From G965250275 sp965250275 (lineage in GTDB: Bacteria; Pseudomonadota; Alphaproteobacteria; Rhodobacterales; Rhodobacteraceae): a stretch of DNA of 64,000 bases. Positions 45,116 through 52,753 of the stretch are shown one piece after another. A program made the translations under genes and the position numbers. Location: positions 3,286,001 to 3,350,000 of the forward strand of contig OZ252297.1 in assembly GCA_965250275.1 (NCBI GenBank), given 5' to 3'. The notes below the pieces were generated by a model. It made no database searches. It was not told where the DNA came from and worked only from the letters and a program-made list of their open reading frames with translations. Each line of letters starts with the position of its first letter. Within the stretch, counting starts at the first letter, position 1.

Positions 45116-45531
45116 CCCGCCATGAAGTGGCAGGCAATGCGCCGCCGGTGTGGCGCATTGCGGTGTTCGAACAGGTAGATCCCCTGCCATGTGCCAAATT
45201 GGGGGCGCCCCGTGCGTACCGGAATACTCAGACTGACCGGAAGGATCGCCGCCTTGATATGCGCCGGCATGTCGTCCAGGCCTTCGGACACGTGACGCAG
45301 ATAAGACATGGAGGGGTCGTCCGCCGGGGGCACCAGACGGGACAAAAAAGCGGACAGGTCGGTTTGCACCTGCGGATCCGCGTTTTCCTGGATCAAAAGC
45401 GAGCAGGACGTGTGACACACAAAGAGCGTCAGCAGCCCATCGCCTTGCACTCGCATCCAGTTGTCGACCTGTTCGGTGACATCGTAGAGCCCGGGCCCGT
45501 GCGTGCGAATGATCAGGTCAGTCTGTGGCAC
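45112..45531 (-). CDS. yjbQ: YjbQ-family protein (secondary thiamine-phosphate synthase type)
   Basis: About 139 residues of the YjbQ/UPF0047 fold: VPQTDLIIRTHGPGLYDVT at the start, FVCHTSCSLLIQENADP (about 36-52), and GTWQGIYLFEHR near the end, with the conserved His and acidic residues. Family members have weak thiamine-phosphate synthase activity; the true role is unknown. Two starts are possible: a TTG at 45570 inside the previous gene and the GTG at 45531, five bases after that gene's stop. The GTG fits the family's usual N-terminus. It is the last gene of a five-gene run with the four secreted paralogues. Confidence 0.85.
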   Translation of the reverse strand: MPQTDLIIRTHGPGLYDVTEQVDNWMRVQGDGLLTLFVCHTSCSLLIQENADPQVQTDLSAFLSRLVPPADDPSMSYLRHVSEGLDDMPAHIKAAILPVSLSIPVRTGRPQFGTWQGIYLFEHRNAPHRRRIACHFMAG

Positions 45532-45536
45532 GCACC

Positions 45537-45947
45537 CTACCAGAAATCGTCGATGATCCTGGGCTCGCAATAGAACCGGGCAGACGCTGCTCTGAGGTTC
45601 TCGCCCACCGCTGTCACCGACAACGAATAGGTCGGCTGATAGTCACCCGGCGGCTTTGTGAGCGAAAACTGAACCGCCGAGCGCCGATTTGTGGTCTCTG
45701 ATGGGCCCCGGCCACGCACGATGTAGATGCGCTGGTTCGCCGCCGCGCCCAGCACCTGCCGCGCATAGTCCCCGGCTGCACACCAGTATTGTATGGGTCC
45801 TGAGCCCGGTTCGCCGACAACTTCGAACACGCCACCCGGCATCGGATTGACCTGAAGCCAATTCAAGGCGCGGAAGGCGGAGGCGCTGACCGGGACCATC
45901 ATCAAGGCCGCGGCGGCACAAGCGCCAATCACTCTTTTACGTATCAC
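45537..45947 (-). CDS. Secreted two-cysteine protein, tandem family member 4
   Basis: 136 residues with a Sec signal peptide (cleavage near SASA, residue 24). The mature part follows the family pattern: NPMPGGVFEVVGEPG, YWCAAGDYARQ, IYIVRGRGPSETTNRR, AVQFSL and a second Cys in RFYCEPR. The two conserved Cys probably form a disulfide in the periplasm. The GTG start has GGAGG eleven bases upstream. It lies 27 bp after the third member and 5 bp before yjbQ. It is one of four neighbouring paralogues; I do not recognise the family or any catalytic residues. Confidence 0.8.
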   Translation of the reverse strand: MIRKRVIGACAAAALMMVPVSASAFRALNWLQVNPMPGGVFEVVGEPGSGPIQYWCAAGDYARQVLGAAANQRIYIVRGRGPSETTNRRSAVQFSLTKPPGDYQPTYSLSVTAVGENLRAASARFYCEPRIIDDFW

Positions 45948-45974
45948 TCGTTTCTTTGCCTCCGTCTGCGTGGC

Positions 45975-46382
45975 CTACGGATCGAGTATTCTGAGACCCC
46001 AACAATACTCCCGCGCCGCCGCCGCCGTCAAATTGTCGCCAACCGCCCTGACGGACAGCGAATAGCCGGGCGTGGTGTTCGCGCCGGGTGGCGGCTGCAG
46101 CGAAAACTGCACCGCATTACGTCCCGGTCGATTGACGCTGGGACCTTCTGCCTTCCAGATGTAGACCCGCTGCGAGGCGCCGACGCGCAACTGTGCGATT
46201 GCATAGTCGCCCGCGCCGCACCAATAGGCCTGGGCGGAAGACCCGCCGGAGTTGGTGACCTCGAACACGCCATCCGACACCGGCAGGACCTCTGCCCGGT
46301 TCTGGGCGAGAAAGGCAAACGCGGTCGTCGGGAGCAGGGACAACGCGGCGACAAAGGCCCATTTTGGGTATCGTAGGATCAT
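45975..46382 (-). CDS. Secreted two-cysteine protein, tandem family member 3
   Basis: 135 residues from the ATG at 46382 (AGGAG nine bases upstream). Signal peptide ends near TAFA. Family pattern: DGVFEVTNSGGSSAQAYWC, GAGDYAIAQL, VYIWKAEGPSVNRPGRNAVQ and the second Cys in AREYCWGLR. It is the most divergent copy at the SETT segment (VNRP in place of SETTxR). The gap to the upstream paralogue is 14 bp. Confidence 0.8.
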   Translation of the reverse strand: MILRYPKWAFVAALSLLPTTAFAFLAQNRAEVLPVSDGVFEVTNSGGSSAQAYWCGAGDYAIAQLRVGASQRVYIWKAEGPSVNRPGRNAVQFSLQPPPGANTTPGYSLSVRAVGDNLTAAAAREYCWGLRILDP

Positions 46383-46396
46383 TTGGCTGTCTCCTC

Positions 46397-46810
46397 TCAG
46401 AAGCGCACCGGGTTCTGGGCACAATACAGGTTTGCCGACTGAACGCTCATGTTGTCTCCGGTCTTCAGAGCGTTGAGAAGCACATTCGGGCTGGTCGCCG
46501 CAATCCCCGCCGCTGCCGGATCAAGCGTGAACTGAACCGCTGTTTTCCGCCCGGTGGTTTCACTCGGGCCGCGCCCGCGCGCAATGTAGATTTGCGTCGT
46601 CCAGGACGCCCCAAGCGCGCGGCGCGCATAGTCAGCTGCACCGCACCAATAGGTCGCTCCGCTCGCGGCACCACGGGCGACAACCTCGAACACAGCGTTG
46701 TTGACAGGGTTGACGGTTGTGCCGCGGCGCCCGCTGAATGCGTCTGCGACCTGCGGTAAAAGTAAGAATACGGTGCTGGCGACGGCCAGAATATGCCCGG
46801 CGTGTTTCAT
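46397..46810 (-). CDS. Secreted two-cysteine protein, tandem family member 2
   Basis: 137 residues from the ATG at 46810 (MKHAGHILAVAS); the frame upstream is not protein-like. Signal peptide to about residue 24 (ADA). Family pattern: NPVNNAVFEVVARGAASG, YWCGAADYARR, IYIARGRGPSETTGRKT, AVQFTLDPAAAGI and the second Cys in NLYCAQ. The DPAAAGI segment is shared almost exactly with member 1, so these two are the closest pair. Confidence 0.8.
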   Translation of the reverse strand: MKHAGHILAVASTVFLLLPQVADAFSGRRGTTVNPVNNAVFEVVARGAASGATYWCGAADYARRALGASWTTQIYIARGRGPSETTGRKTAVQFTLDPAAAGIAATSPNVLLNALKTGDNMSVQSANLYCAQNPVRF

Positions 46811-46906
46811 GAATGCAGTGCCTCCAATTGCATGGGGTAGAGCGTAGCCCGCAATGTCACGCCCGCCCACCTGTCCTCACGTCCAGTTTACCAATTCGAA
46901 GAAGAT

Positions 46907-47290
46907 TTACCCGGTTGAGCAAAAGTTCCGAGCCAGGCCGGCCTGCATATGGCCACCCACCACCAATTCGTTGATATCACTCCCGATATCAGTTGGCGTG
47001 ATCCCCGCAGCCGCAGGATCAAGCGTGAACTGCGCTGCAGTTTTGCGGTTGGTCGTCACGCTGGGACCACCCTTGCGATAGACATAGATTTCCGTTCTGG
47101 GAGATCGTTTGAGTACGCGTTCCACATAGTCGCCGGCTGCGCACCAAAAAGCGGCCCCGGAGTACGCCCCTTCCGACACCACTTCGTAAACGATGTCGTT
47201 CACCGGGTTCACTTCCCAGTTCTTGGGCATTGTCGCAAAGGCCGGCGCGGCGACCAAAAATGCGGACACGAGTATTCCGATGCGTTTCAT
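46907..47290 (-). CDS. Secreted two-cysteine protein, tandem family member 1
   Basis: 127 residues from the ATG at 47290 (MKRIGILVSAFLVAAPAFA, a clean signal peptide). Family pattern: NWEVNPVNDIVYEVVSEG, FWCAAGDYVERVL, IYVYRKGGPSVTTNRKTA, AQFTLDPAAAGITP and the last Cys in NFCSTG. It is probably the first gene of the five-gene run; the following gap is 96 bp. No function can be assigned. Confidence 0.8.
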   Translation of the reverse strand: MKRIGILVSAFLVAAPAFATMPKNWEVNPVNDIVYEVVSEGAYSGAAFWCAAGDYVERVLKRSPRTEIYVYRKGGPSVTTNRKTAAQFTLDPAAAGITPTDIGSDINELVVGGHMQAGLARNFCSTG

Positions 47291-47386
47291 GGGCTGAAGT
47301 CCTTTGATGAACAATACTCAAAAAGGATAGAGCACGGACGCGAGTCTGCCAATTGGATTGCAACCCCGGATCAATACGACACCATC

Positions 47387-47752
47387 TCAGGCGCGCGAGG
47401 CGACACCGTGCTTGCGGATGCGCAAAACCAAGGCGCCCAGAGCGATGGCTGCCATGACACCCAGGACGTCCATGCCAAAATCCGCCCACTCCGCGGATCG
47501 CCCCACATGAGGTTGAATCAGCTCGATCGCGCCGCCGTAAATCACGAAAACCGGCGCTGCATATGGCACAGCGGCGCGCCAGAACACCGAGATGGGTGCC
47601 GCCAATGCCATGAAGGCTATGAAATGATAAAGCTTGTCGTTTCCGGGAGGCCCGGGGGGCAGTTCCAAGGGCAGCAAGGTCAGCACACCGATTACCGCGG
47701 CCAAAGCGACGGTAATCACCATCACAATCCGTTTGGTGCGCGCTGAGGTCAC
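47387..47752 (-). CDS. VanZ-like membrane protein
   Basis: 121 residues with four hydrophobic helices. It has the VanZ-type signature: GNDKLYHFIAFMALA (residues about 37-51), then GGAIELIQPHVGRSAEWADF and DVLGV. GTG start. The VanZ family is of uncertain function (teicoplanin resistance in the founding member). It lies 96 bp before the first secreted paralogue on the same strand and might be co-transcribed with the run; rpoD, upstream on the same strand, ends 36 bp before it starts. Confidence 0.8.
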   Translation of the reverse strand: MTSARTKRIVMVITVALAAVIGVLTLLPLELPPGPPGNDKLYHFIAFMALAAPISVFWRAAVPYAAPVFVIYGGAIELIQPHVGRSAEWADFGMDVLGVMAAIALGALVLRIRKHGVASRA

Positions 47753-47788
47753 AGCTATGCCGCCACCTTCGTTACAACGTATTGCATG

Positions 47789-49774
47789 TTACTGATCGAG
47801 GAAGGACCGTAACTTGCGGGACCGGCTGGGGTGTTTCAGCTTACGCAAAGCCTTCGCCTCAATCTGGCGGATACGTTCGCGGGTCACACTGAACTGCTGG
47901 CCGACCTCTTCCAGCGTGTGGTCCGTGTTCATGCCGATGCCGAAGCGCATGCGCAAAACGCGCTCTTCCCTCGGAGTGAGTGAAGCCAGTACGCGCGTTG
48001 TGGTTTCCTTGAGGTTCTCCTGAATGGCGCTGTCCAGCGGCAGCACGGCATTCTTGTCCTCGATGAAATCGCCCAGTTGGCTGTCTTCCTCGTCGCCAAT
48101 CGGCGTCTCGAGGCTGATCGGTTCCTTGGCGATTTTCATCACCTTGCGGACCTTCTCCAGCGGCATCTGCAGCTTTTCCGCCAGTTCTTCGGGAGTCGGC
48201 TCGCGACCGATCTCGTGCAGCATCTGACGTCCGGTCCGGACCAGCTTGTTGATCGTTTCGATCATATGCACCGGAATACGGATCGTGCGGGCCTGATCCG
48301 CAATCGAGCGGGTGATTGCCTGGCGGATCCACCAGGTCGCGTAGGTCGAGAATTTATAGCCGCGCCGGTATTCGAACTTGTCCACCGCCTTCATCAGACC
48401 GATGTTGCCTTCCTGAATGAGATCAAGGAATTGCAGGCCACGGTTCGTGTACTTCTTGGCAATCGAGATCACCAGACGCAGGTTGGCCTCGACCATTTCT
48501 TTCTTGGCCTGACGCGCTTCTTTCTCGCCCTTCTGAACCTGCTGTACGATGCGGCGAAACTCGGGGATGTCCAGACCGACATACTGCCCGACCTGTGCCA
48601 TGTCCGCGCGCAGTTCTTCGACCTTGTCCGTCGAGCGTTCGATGAACATCTGCCAGCCACGCCCCGGCTTTTCGGCCATTTCGGCGAGCCAGTTGGGGTC
48701 CAGTTCACGCCCGCGATACGCTTCGACAAACTCACGGCGGTTGATCCGGGCCTGATCGGCGAGCTTGACCATCGCGCTGTCGAGCGACATGACCCGCCGG
48801 TTGATGCCATAGAGCTGGTCGATCAGCGCTTCGATCCGGTTGTTGTGCAGATGCAGTTCGTTGACCAGCTCAACGATTTCCGCACGCACCGCCTGATACC
48901 GTGCTTCGTCCTTCTCGGAAAACGAACCATCCTCGTTCAGGGTCGCCGAAATTCGGCTGTCCTGCATCTCGCTCAGCAACGCGTAGTCGGACGAAATGCG
49001 TTCCAGCGTTGTCAGCACCTGATCCTTAAGGGCGGCTTCCATGGCCGCAAGGGACATGTTGGCCTGGTCGTCTTCGTCGTCATCATCGTCCTTGGCGATG
49101 GGATTCCCGTCTGCATCCAGCTCCGGCCCTGTTTCCGCCTCGGGTTTCTTGGCCTCGACAGCGGCGGTGTTGACGATGGGCTCCTCAACCTCTCCGTCTT
49201 CTCCCATCTGGTTGCCAAACGTGGTTTCCAGATCGATCACGTCACGCAGCAGGATGTCTTCGGACAGAAGTTCGTCGTGCCAGATCGTGATGGCGTGAAA
49301 GGTCAGCGGGCTTTCGCAGAGACCCGCAATCATCGTGTTCCGCCCGGCTTCGATCCGTTTGGCGATCGCGATCTCGCCTTCACGGCTGAGCAGCTCAACA
49401 CTGCCCATCTCACGCAGGTACATGCGGACAGGATCGTCGGTCCGATCCAGCTTCTCGGTGGTGGACGCGGCCAGCGTGACCTCGCGGGCATCGGTCGTCG
49501 TCACGATCTCGGTGGAGCCCTTGGCCTCCTCCTCCTCCGCTTCTTCATCCTCAATGATGTTGATGCCCATCTCCGACAGCATCGACATCACGTCTTCGAT
49601 CTGTTCGGAACTGACCTGATCAGGGGGCAAAACCTGATTGAGCTGATCGTATGTGATGTACCCTTTTTCGCGCGCCTCGCCGATCATCTTTTTGACCGCG
49701 GCCTGACTCATATCCAGCGAAATTTCGGGGTCTTGATCGTCAGGTTTGCGGTCGTCGGTATCTTTGGCGGCCAT
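47789..49774 (-). CDS. rpoD: RNA polymerase primary sigma factor RpoD
   Basis: 661 residues from ATG 49774 (MAAKDTDDRKPDDQ). Region 1.1 (about 25-90) is followed by region 1.2 (DPVRMYLREMGSVELL), a long acidic non-conserved insert, region 2 (LVISIAKKYTNRGLQFLDLI; YATWWIRQAITRSI), region 3 and region 4 with the -35-binding helix (VTRERIRQIEAKALRKL). It directs housekeeping transcription. It follows dnaG by 115 bp, the usual macromolecular-synthesis order. A 582-residue antisense ORF covering it is an artefact of its codon bias. Confidence 0.98.
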   Translation of the reverse strand: MAAKDTDDRKPDDQDPEISLDMSQAAVKKMIGEAREKGYITYDQLNQVLPPDQVSSEQIEDVMSMLSEMGINIIEDEEAEEEEAKGSTEIVTTTDAREVTLAASTTEKLDRTDDPVRMYLREMGSVELLSREGEIAIAKRIEAGRNTMIAGLCESPLTFHAITIWHDELLSEDILLRDVIDLETTFGNQMGEDGEVEEPIVNTAAVEAKKPEAETGPELDADGNPIAKDDDDDEDDQANMSLAAMEAALKDQVLTTLERISSDYALLSEMQDSRISATLNEDGSFSEKDEARYQAVRAEIVELVNELHLHNNRIEALIDQLYGINRRVMSLDSAMVKLADQARINRREFVEAYRGRELDPNWLAEMAEKPGRGWQMFIERSTDKVEELRADMAQVGQYVGLDIPEFRRIVQQVQKGEKEARQAKKEMVEANLRLVISIAKKYTNRGLQFLDLIQEGNIGLMKAVDKFEYRRGYKFSTYATWWIRQAITRSIADQARTIRIPVHMIETINKLVRTGRQMLHEIGREPTPEELAEKLQMPLEKVRKVMKIAKEPISLETPIGDEEDSQLGDFIEDKNAVLPLDSAIQENLKETTTRVLASLTPREERVLRMRFGIGMNTDHTLEEVGQQFSVTRERIRQIEAKALRKLKHPSRSRKLRSFLDQ

Positions 49775-49889
49775 GCGGTGCTCCTGCTGGGGCTGACGGG
49801 CGATTCGATGAAAACGAATCAATAGCGCGGTCAAGTGATTCGGCTACCCGTTTACCCTGATTTTTTTCGCAATTCCTTACCAAAACGCA

Positions 49890-51833
49890 TCAGCGCTGCG
49901 GTTTGGAAAACGTGATTTTTTCCATAAGGGCGTCAAAAGCGCTTCGTTCCTCTCGGTTGATTCGCGCGCCGTTGTCGCCAACGTCATACTCTGCCTTGTC
50001 TTCATGCAGGCTGCGCACCGCTCTGTTACGGGCTTCTGCAGCCTGGCTCAAACGCCATGTGACCGCTTCGTCGGCCGGTCCGCTCAGGTCCTCGGCCGCC
50101 TCGGCGATCTCTGCAATTAACCCGCGCTGCGCTTCAAGTTTCGCGAGCTCTTCGGCCAGTGTCATCCGGGCCAGTTCGGCATCGCCTGGGTTGCGCACGC
50201 ATGGGCTGATGGCCACATGGCGAAGCGAGAGCAGGTTTTCAAGGGCCTCGACGCCCAAAGCGCTTTCAATGTGGTCACGCAGTGACACAGCTGCATCACC
50301 GGGCCCGCGCAAAACAGCATCCCGCAGCCGTGCCAGTTCCGGGTCGGCGCAGATCATGCGCTCCACCCCGCTCTCAAACTCTACCAGCACCTCCGGTGTC
50401 GTCACGATGGTGGCCAAAACAACCGCTTCGCGCAGATGCACGTCCGTCTGGGCGCCAGCTGCAGCCAACATCGAACTGCGGGTGCCGGGCATGGGTGCGT
50501 TGGTTTCGGCGCGACCTGCGATGCCCCGCGCTTTTGCCGTTGTACGTTTGGTGCGGAAGAGCGCCCAGCGCAGGTCCTTGATCTCTTGCGCGTAATGCGC
50601 GCGGATTGAAGGATCGCGGATCAGCTTGATCTTGTTGCGCAGTGCCTTGTCCAGTGCAGCCTTGCGCTCGGGGCTGTCAAAGTTGCGCCCTTCGGTTTCA
50701 CGTCGCCAGAGCAGTTGCACCATCGGGATGGCCGCATCCAAAACGCTCTGGACGGCGCTGGACCCATTTTCCCGGATCAGATCGTCCGGGTCTTTGCCGT
50801 CCGGCATGATCGCAAAACGCAGGGACTGACCTGCCTCCAACAGCGGCAGCGCCAGATCCACAAGCCGCATCGCCGCCCGCAGTCCAGCCGCATCGCCGTC
50901 CAGCGCGATGATCGGCTCTGGTGCAATACGCCAGAGCAACTGCAGCTGCGCTTCGGTGATCGCGGTCCCCAGCGGCGCCACGGTCGCAGCGAACCCGGCG
51001 CCCGAGAGCGCAATCACGTCCATGTAGCCTTCGGCCACGATCAGGGCGTGTCCCTTCCCCGCGGCCGTGCGCGCGTCGGCATGGTTGTAGAGGCTGCGCC
51101 CTTTGTCGAACAACTCCGTTTCCGGGGAGTTGAGATACTTGGCATTGTCGTTGGGATCCATGGCCCGGCCACCAAAGGCAATGGCGCGTCCACGTGCATC
51201 CCGGATCGGAAACATGATCCGACCCCGAAAGGTGTCATAGGGTTTGCCGCCCTTTGTCGAAGGTTTCGCCAGCCCGGCGCCGAGGATCAGATCAGGCGCC
51301 ACCCCTTTAGCGCTCAGATGATCCCACAACCCCTGCCAGGCATCCGGTGCAAAGCCGATCTCCCAGCGATCCTGCTCCGCCGCACTCAATCCGCGCCGCT
51401 CCAGATAGGCCCGCGCCTCTGCCGCGCCCGCCGTTTTCAACTGCAGCCTGAAATACTTGACCGCTTGTTCCATGACATCAGCCAGCAGGCTGCGGCGGTC
51501 GGCCTTTTGCTGGGCCTGCGGGTCCCGGGCAGGCATGGTCATGCCGGACTCGCGGGCCAGAATCTCCACGGCCTCGATAAAGCTCACATTTTCGGTTTCA
51601 CGCACGAAGCTGATCGCGTCGCCTTTCGCGTGACACCCGAAACAATAATAATACCCCTTGCGATCGTCGACGTGAAAACTGGCGGTTTTTTCCTGATGAA
51701 AGGGACACGGCGCCCACATGTCTCCCTTGCCGGTGTTCGACTTGCGCGCATCCCACGTAACTTTGCGCCCGGCGACCTGAGACAGGCTCACACGCCCGCG
51801 CAACTCTTCCAGAAATCCGGGTGGCAGAGACAT
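49890..51833 (-). CDS. dnaG: DNA primase DnaG
   Basis: 647 residues. An N-terminal CHC2 zinc finger (CPFHQEKTASFHVDD ... YYCFGCHAKGD, about 42-68) is followed by the RNA-polymerase core with a TOPRIM motif (LIVAEGYMDVIALSG, about 265-280; ALDGDAAG about 315). The C-terminal helicase-interaction domain is helical. It makes RNA primers for replication. No rpsU gene lies directly upstream here; the next gene on that side is a small secreted protein downstream of the sox operon. Confidence 0.97.
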   Translation of the reverse strand: MSLPPGFLEELRGRVSLSQVAGRKVTWDARKSNTGKGDMWAPCPFHQEKTASFHVDDRKGYYYCFGCHAKGDAISFVRETENVSFIEAVEILARESGMTMPARDPQAQQKADRRSLLADVMEQAVKYFRLQLKTAGAAEARAYLERRGLSAAEQDRWEIGFAPDAWQGLWDHLSAKGVAPDLILGAGLAKPSTKGGKPYDTFRGRIMFPIRDARGRAIAFGGRAMDPNDNAKYLNSPETELFDKGRSLYNHADARTAAGKGHALIVAEGYMDVIALSGAGFAATVAPLGTAITEAQLQLLWRIAPEPIIALDGDAAGLRAAMRLVDLALPLLEAGQSLRFAIMPDGKDPDDLIRENGSSAVQSVLDAAIPMVQLLWRRETEGRNFDSPERKAALDKALRNKIKLIRDPSIRAHYAQEIKDLRWALFRTKRTTAKARGIAGRAETNAPMPGTRSSMLAAAGAQTDVHLREAVVLATIVTTPEVLVEFESGVERMICADPELARLRDAVLRGPGDAAVSLRDHIESALGVEALENLLSLRHVAISPCVRNPGDAELARMTLAEELAKLEAQRGLIAEIAEAAEDLSGPADEAVTWRLSQAAEARNRAVRSLHEDKAEYDVGDNGARINREERSAFDALMEKITFSKPQR

Positions 51834-51865
51834 GCAGCGATTATCAGATCAAAGCGGAATAAAGT

Positions 51866-52168
51866 CTATTGCGACATGCAAAGCTGAAAGTACTGCGCTC
51901 CCAAATCCACCTGCCGCAGCTGACGTTTCTTATACTGATAGAACTGACCGGCCATGGTCGGGATCGCGTTGCTGTAGCGGTCAGGCCATGTCGGGTTTGT
52001 GGCCGCAATTGCTGCGGCAACATCGCGTTCCTTGACCCCGTCAAGACGTGCCTTCTGAACCGCGGCGGCGACGTCGGCCTGATATCGGCAATCCAGTTCC
52101 TTTTCGCTCTGTGCCCATGCAGGCAGGGCAAAAACAAGGGACAGGATCAGGGCAACGAGGCGGGTCAT
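51866..52168 (-). CDS. Small secreted hypothetical protein (100 aa)
   Basis: 100 residues from ATG 52168 with a clear signal peptide (MTRLVALILSLVFALPAWA). The mature part has one Cys near the start (LDCRYQADV) and one at the end (LCMSQ), so a disulfide is possible. A Tyr-rich middle (GQFYQYKKRQL) follows a helical region. It lies 39 bp downstream of soxG on the same strand and 32 bp upstream of dnaG. Not recognised. Confidence 0.75.
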   Translation of the reverse strand: MTRLVALILSLVFALPAWAQSEKELDCRYQADVAAAVQKARLDGVKERDVAAAIAATNPTWPDRYSNAIPTMAGQFYQYKKRQLRQVDLGAQYFQLCMSQ

Positions 52169-52207
52169 GGTGCGGGCTCCGAGGGAATCATGTTTTTCGG
52201 GCACAGG

Positions 52208-52753
52208 TTACCTGCGCGCCGCCACCCCTTCCATGGCCGTTTTCAAATCATGTACCAGTGTCTGCGCCATCGACCGGAACACCATGATCTGCAAGGCGCG
52301 CTCGCCGACCCGCGTGATCGATCCGGACATATGCTGGATATCGGTATGCAGCGTATGTCCGCGTTTGAAGCTTTCCGCGCGCAGATCGACCGGCGCGAGG
52401 CGGGCCATGACGTCTTCTGCGCCGTCGCCCTCCAACCGGACAACCGCCCAGGCGTCCGACTGATCGGTCAGGGCCGCAAACTCGGACAGACCGGGATCCG
52501 GCGCTGGGCCCATCAGCATCACCTGTCCCCGCACGAACCAGATGGCGCGCGCGCCCTCACGTCCCGTTCCTCGCCCGGCTCCGGGCAATGCCATGCCATG
52601 TGCCGCTTTCAGCGCTTTTGACAGCGCAGCCTCCTGACCTGCGCGGGGCGACAGGGACGTGATCACGCCGGGTGCGACCTCTGTGAGGGTGACCGCCCCG
52701 ATCGTGAGTGGCAGCAGACCCGCGCAGGGCGATTTGGCAACAAGTTCAACCAC
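52208..52753 (-). CDS. soxG: Sarcosine oxidase gamma subunit
   Basis: About 181 residues, matching the gamma-subunit family (VELVAKSPCAGLLPLTIG at the start; AWAVVRLEGDGAEDVMARL and RAESFKRGHTLHTDIQHM in the middle). It is the small structural partner of the heterotetrameric sarcosine oxidase. The start is placed at a GTG inside the soxA stop region (8-bp overlap), because AAGGAG lies nine bases before it. Last gene of soxBDAG. Confidence 0.93.
   Translation of the reverse strand: MVELVAKSPCAGLLPLTIGAVTLTEVAPGVITSLSPRAGQEAALSKALKAAHGMALPGAGRGTGREGARAIWFVRGQVMLMGPAPDPGLSEFAALTDQSDAWAVVRLEGDGAEDVMARLAPVDLRAESFKRGHTLHTDIQHMSGSITRVGERALQIMVFRSMAQTLVHDLKTAMEGVAARR

Noticed and set aside
48077..49825. 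582-aa plus-strand ORF opposite rpoD
   Set aside because: It is a codon-bias shadow of rpoD; the composition is His/Leu/Arg-heavy and there are no domains.
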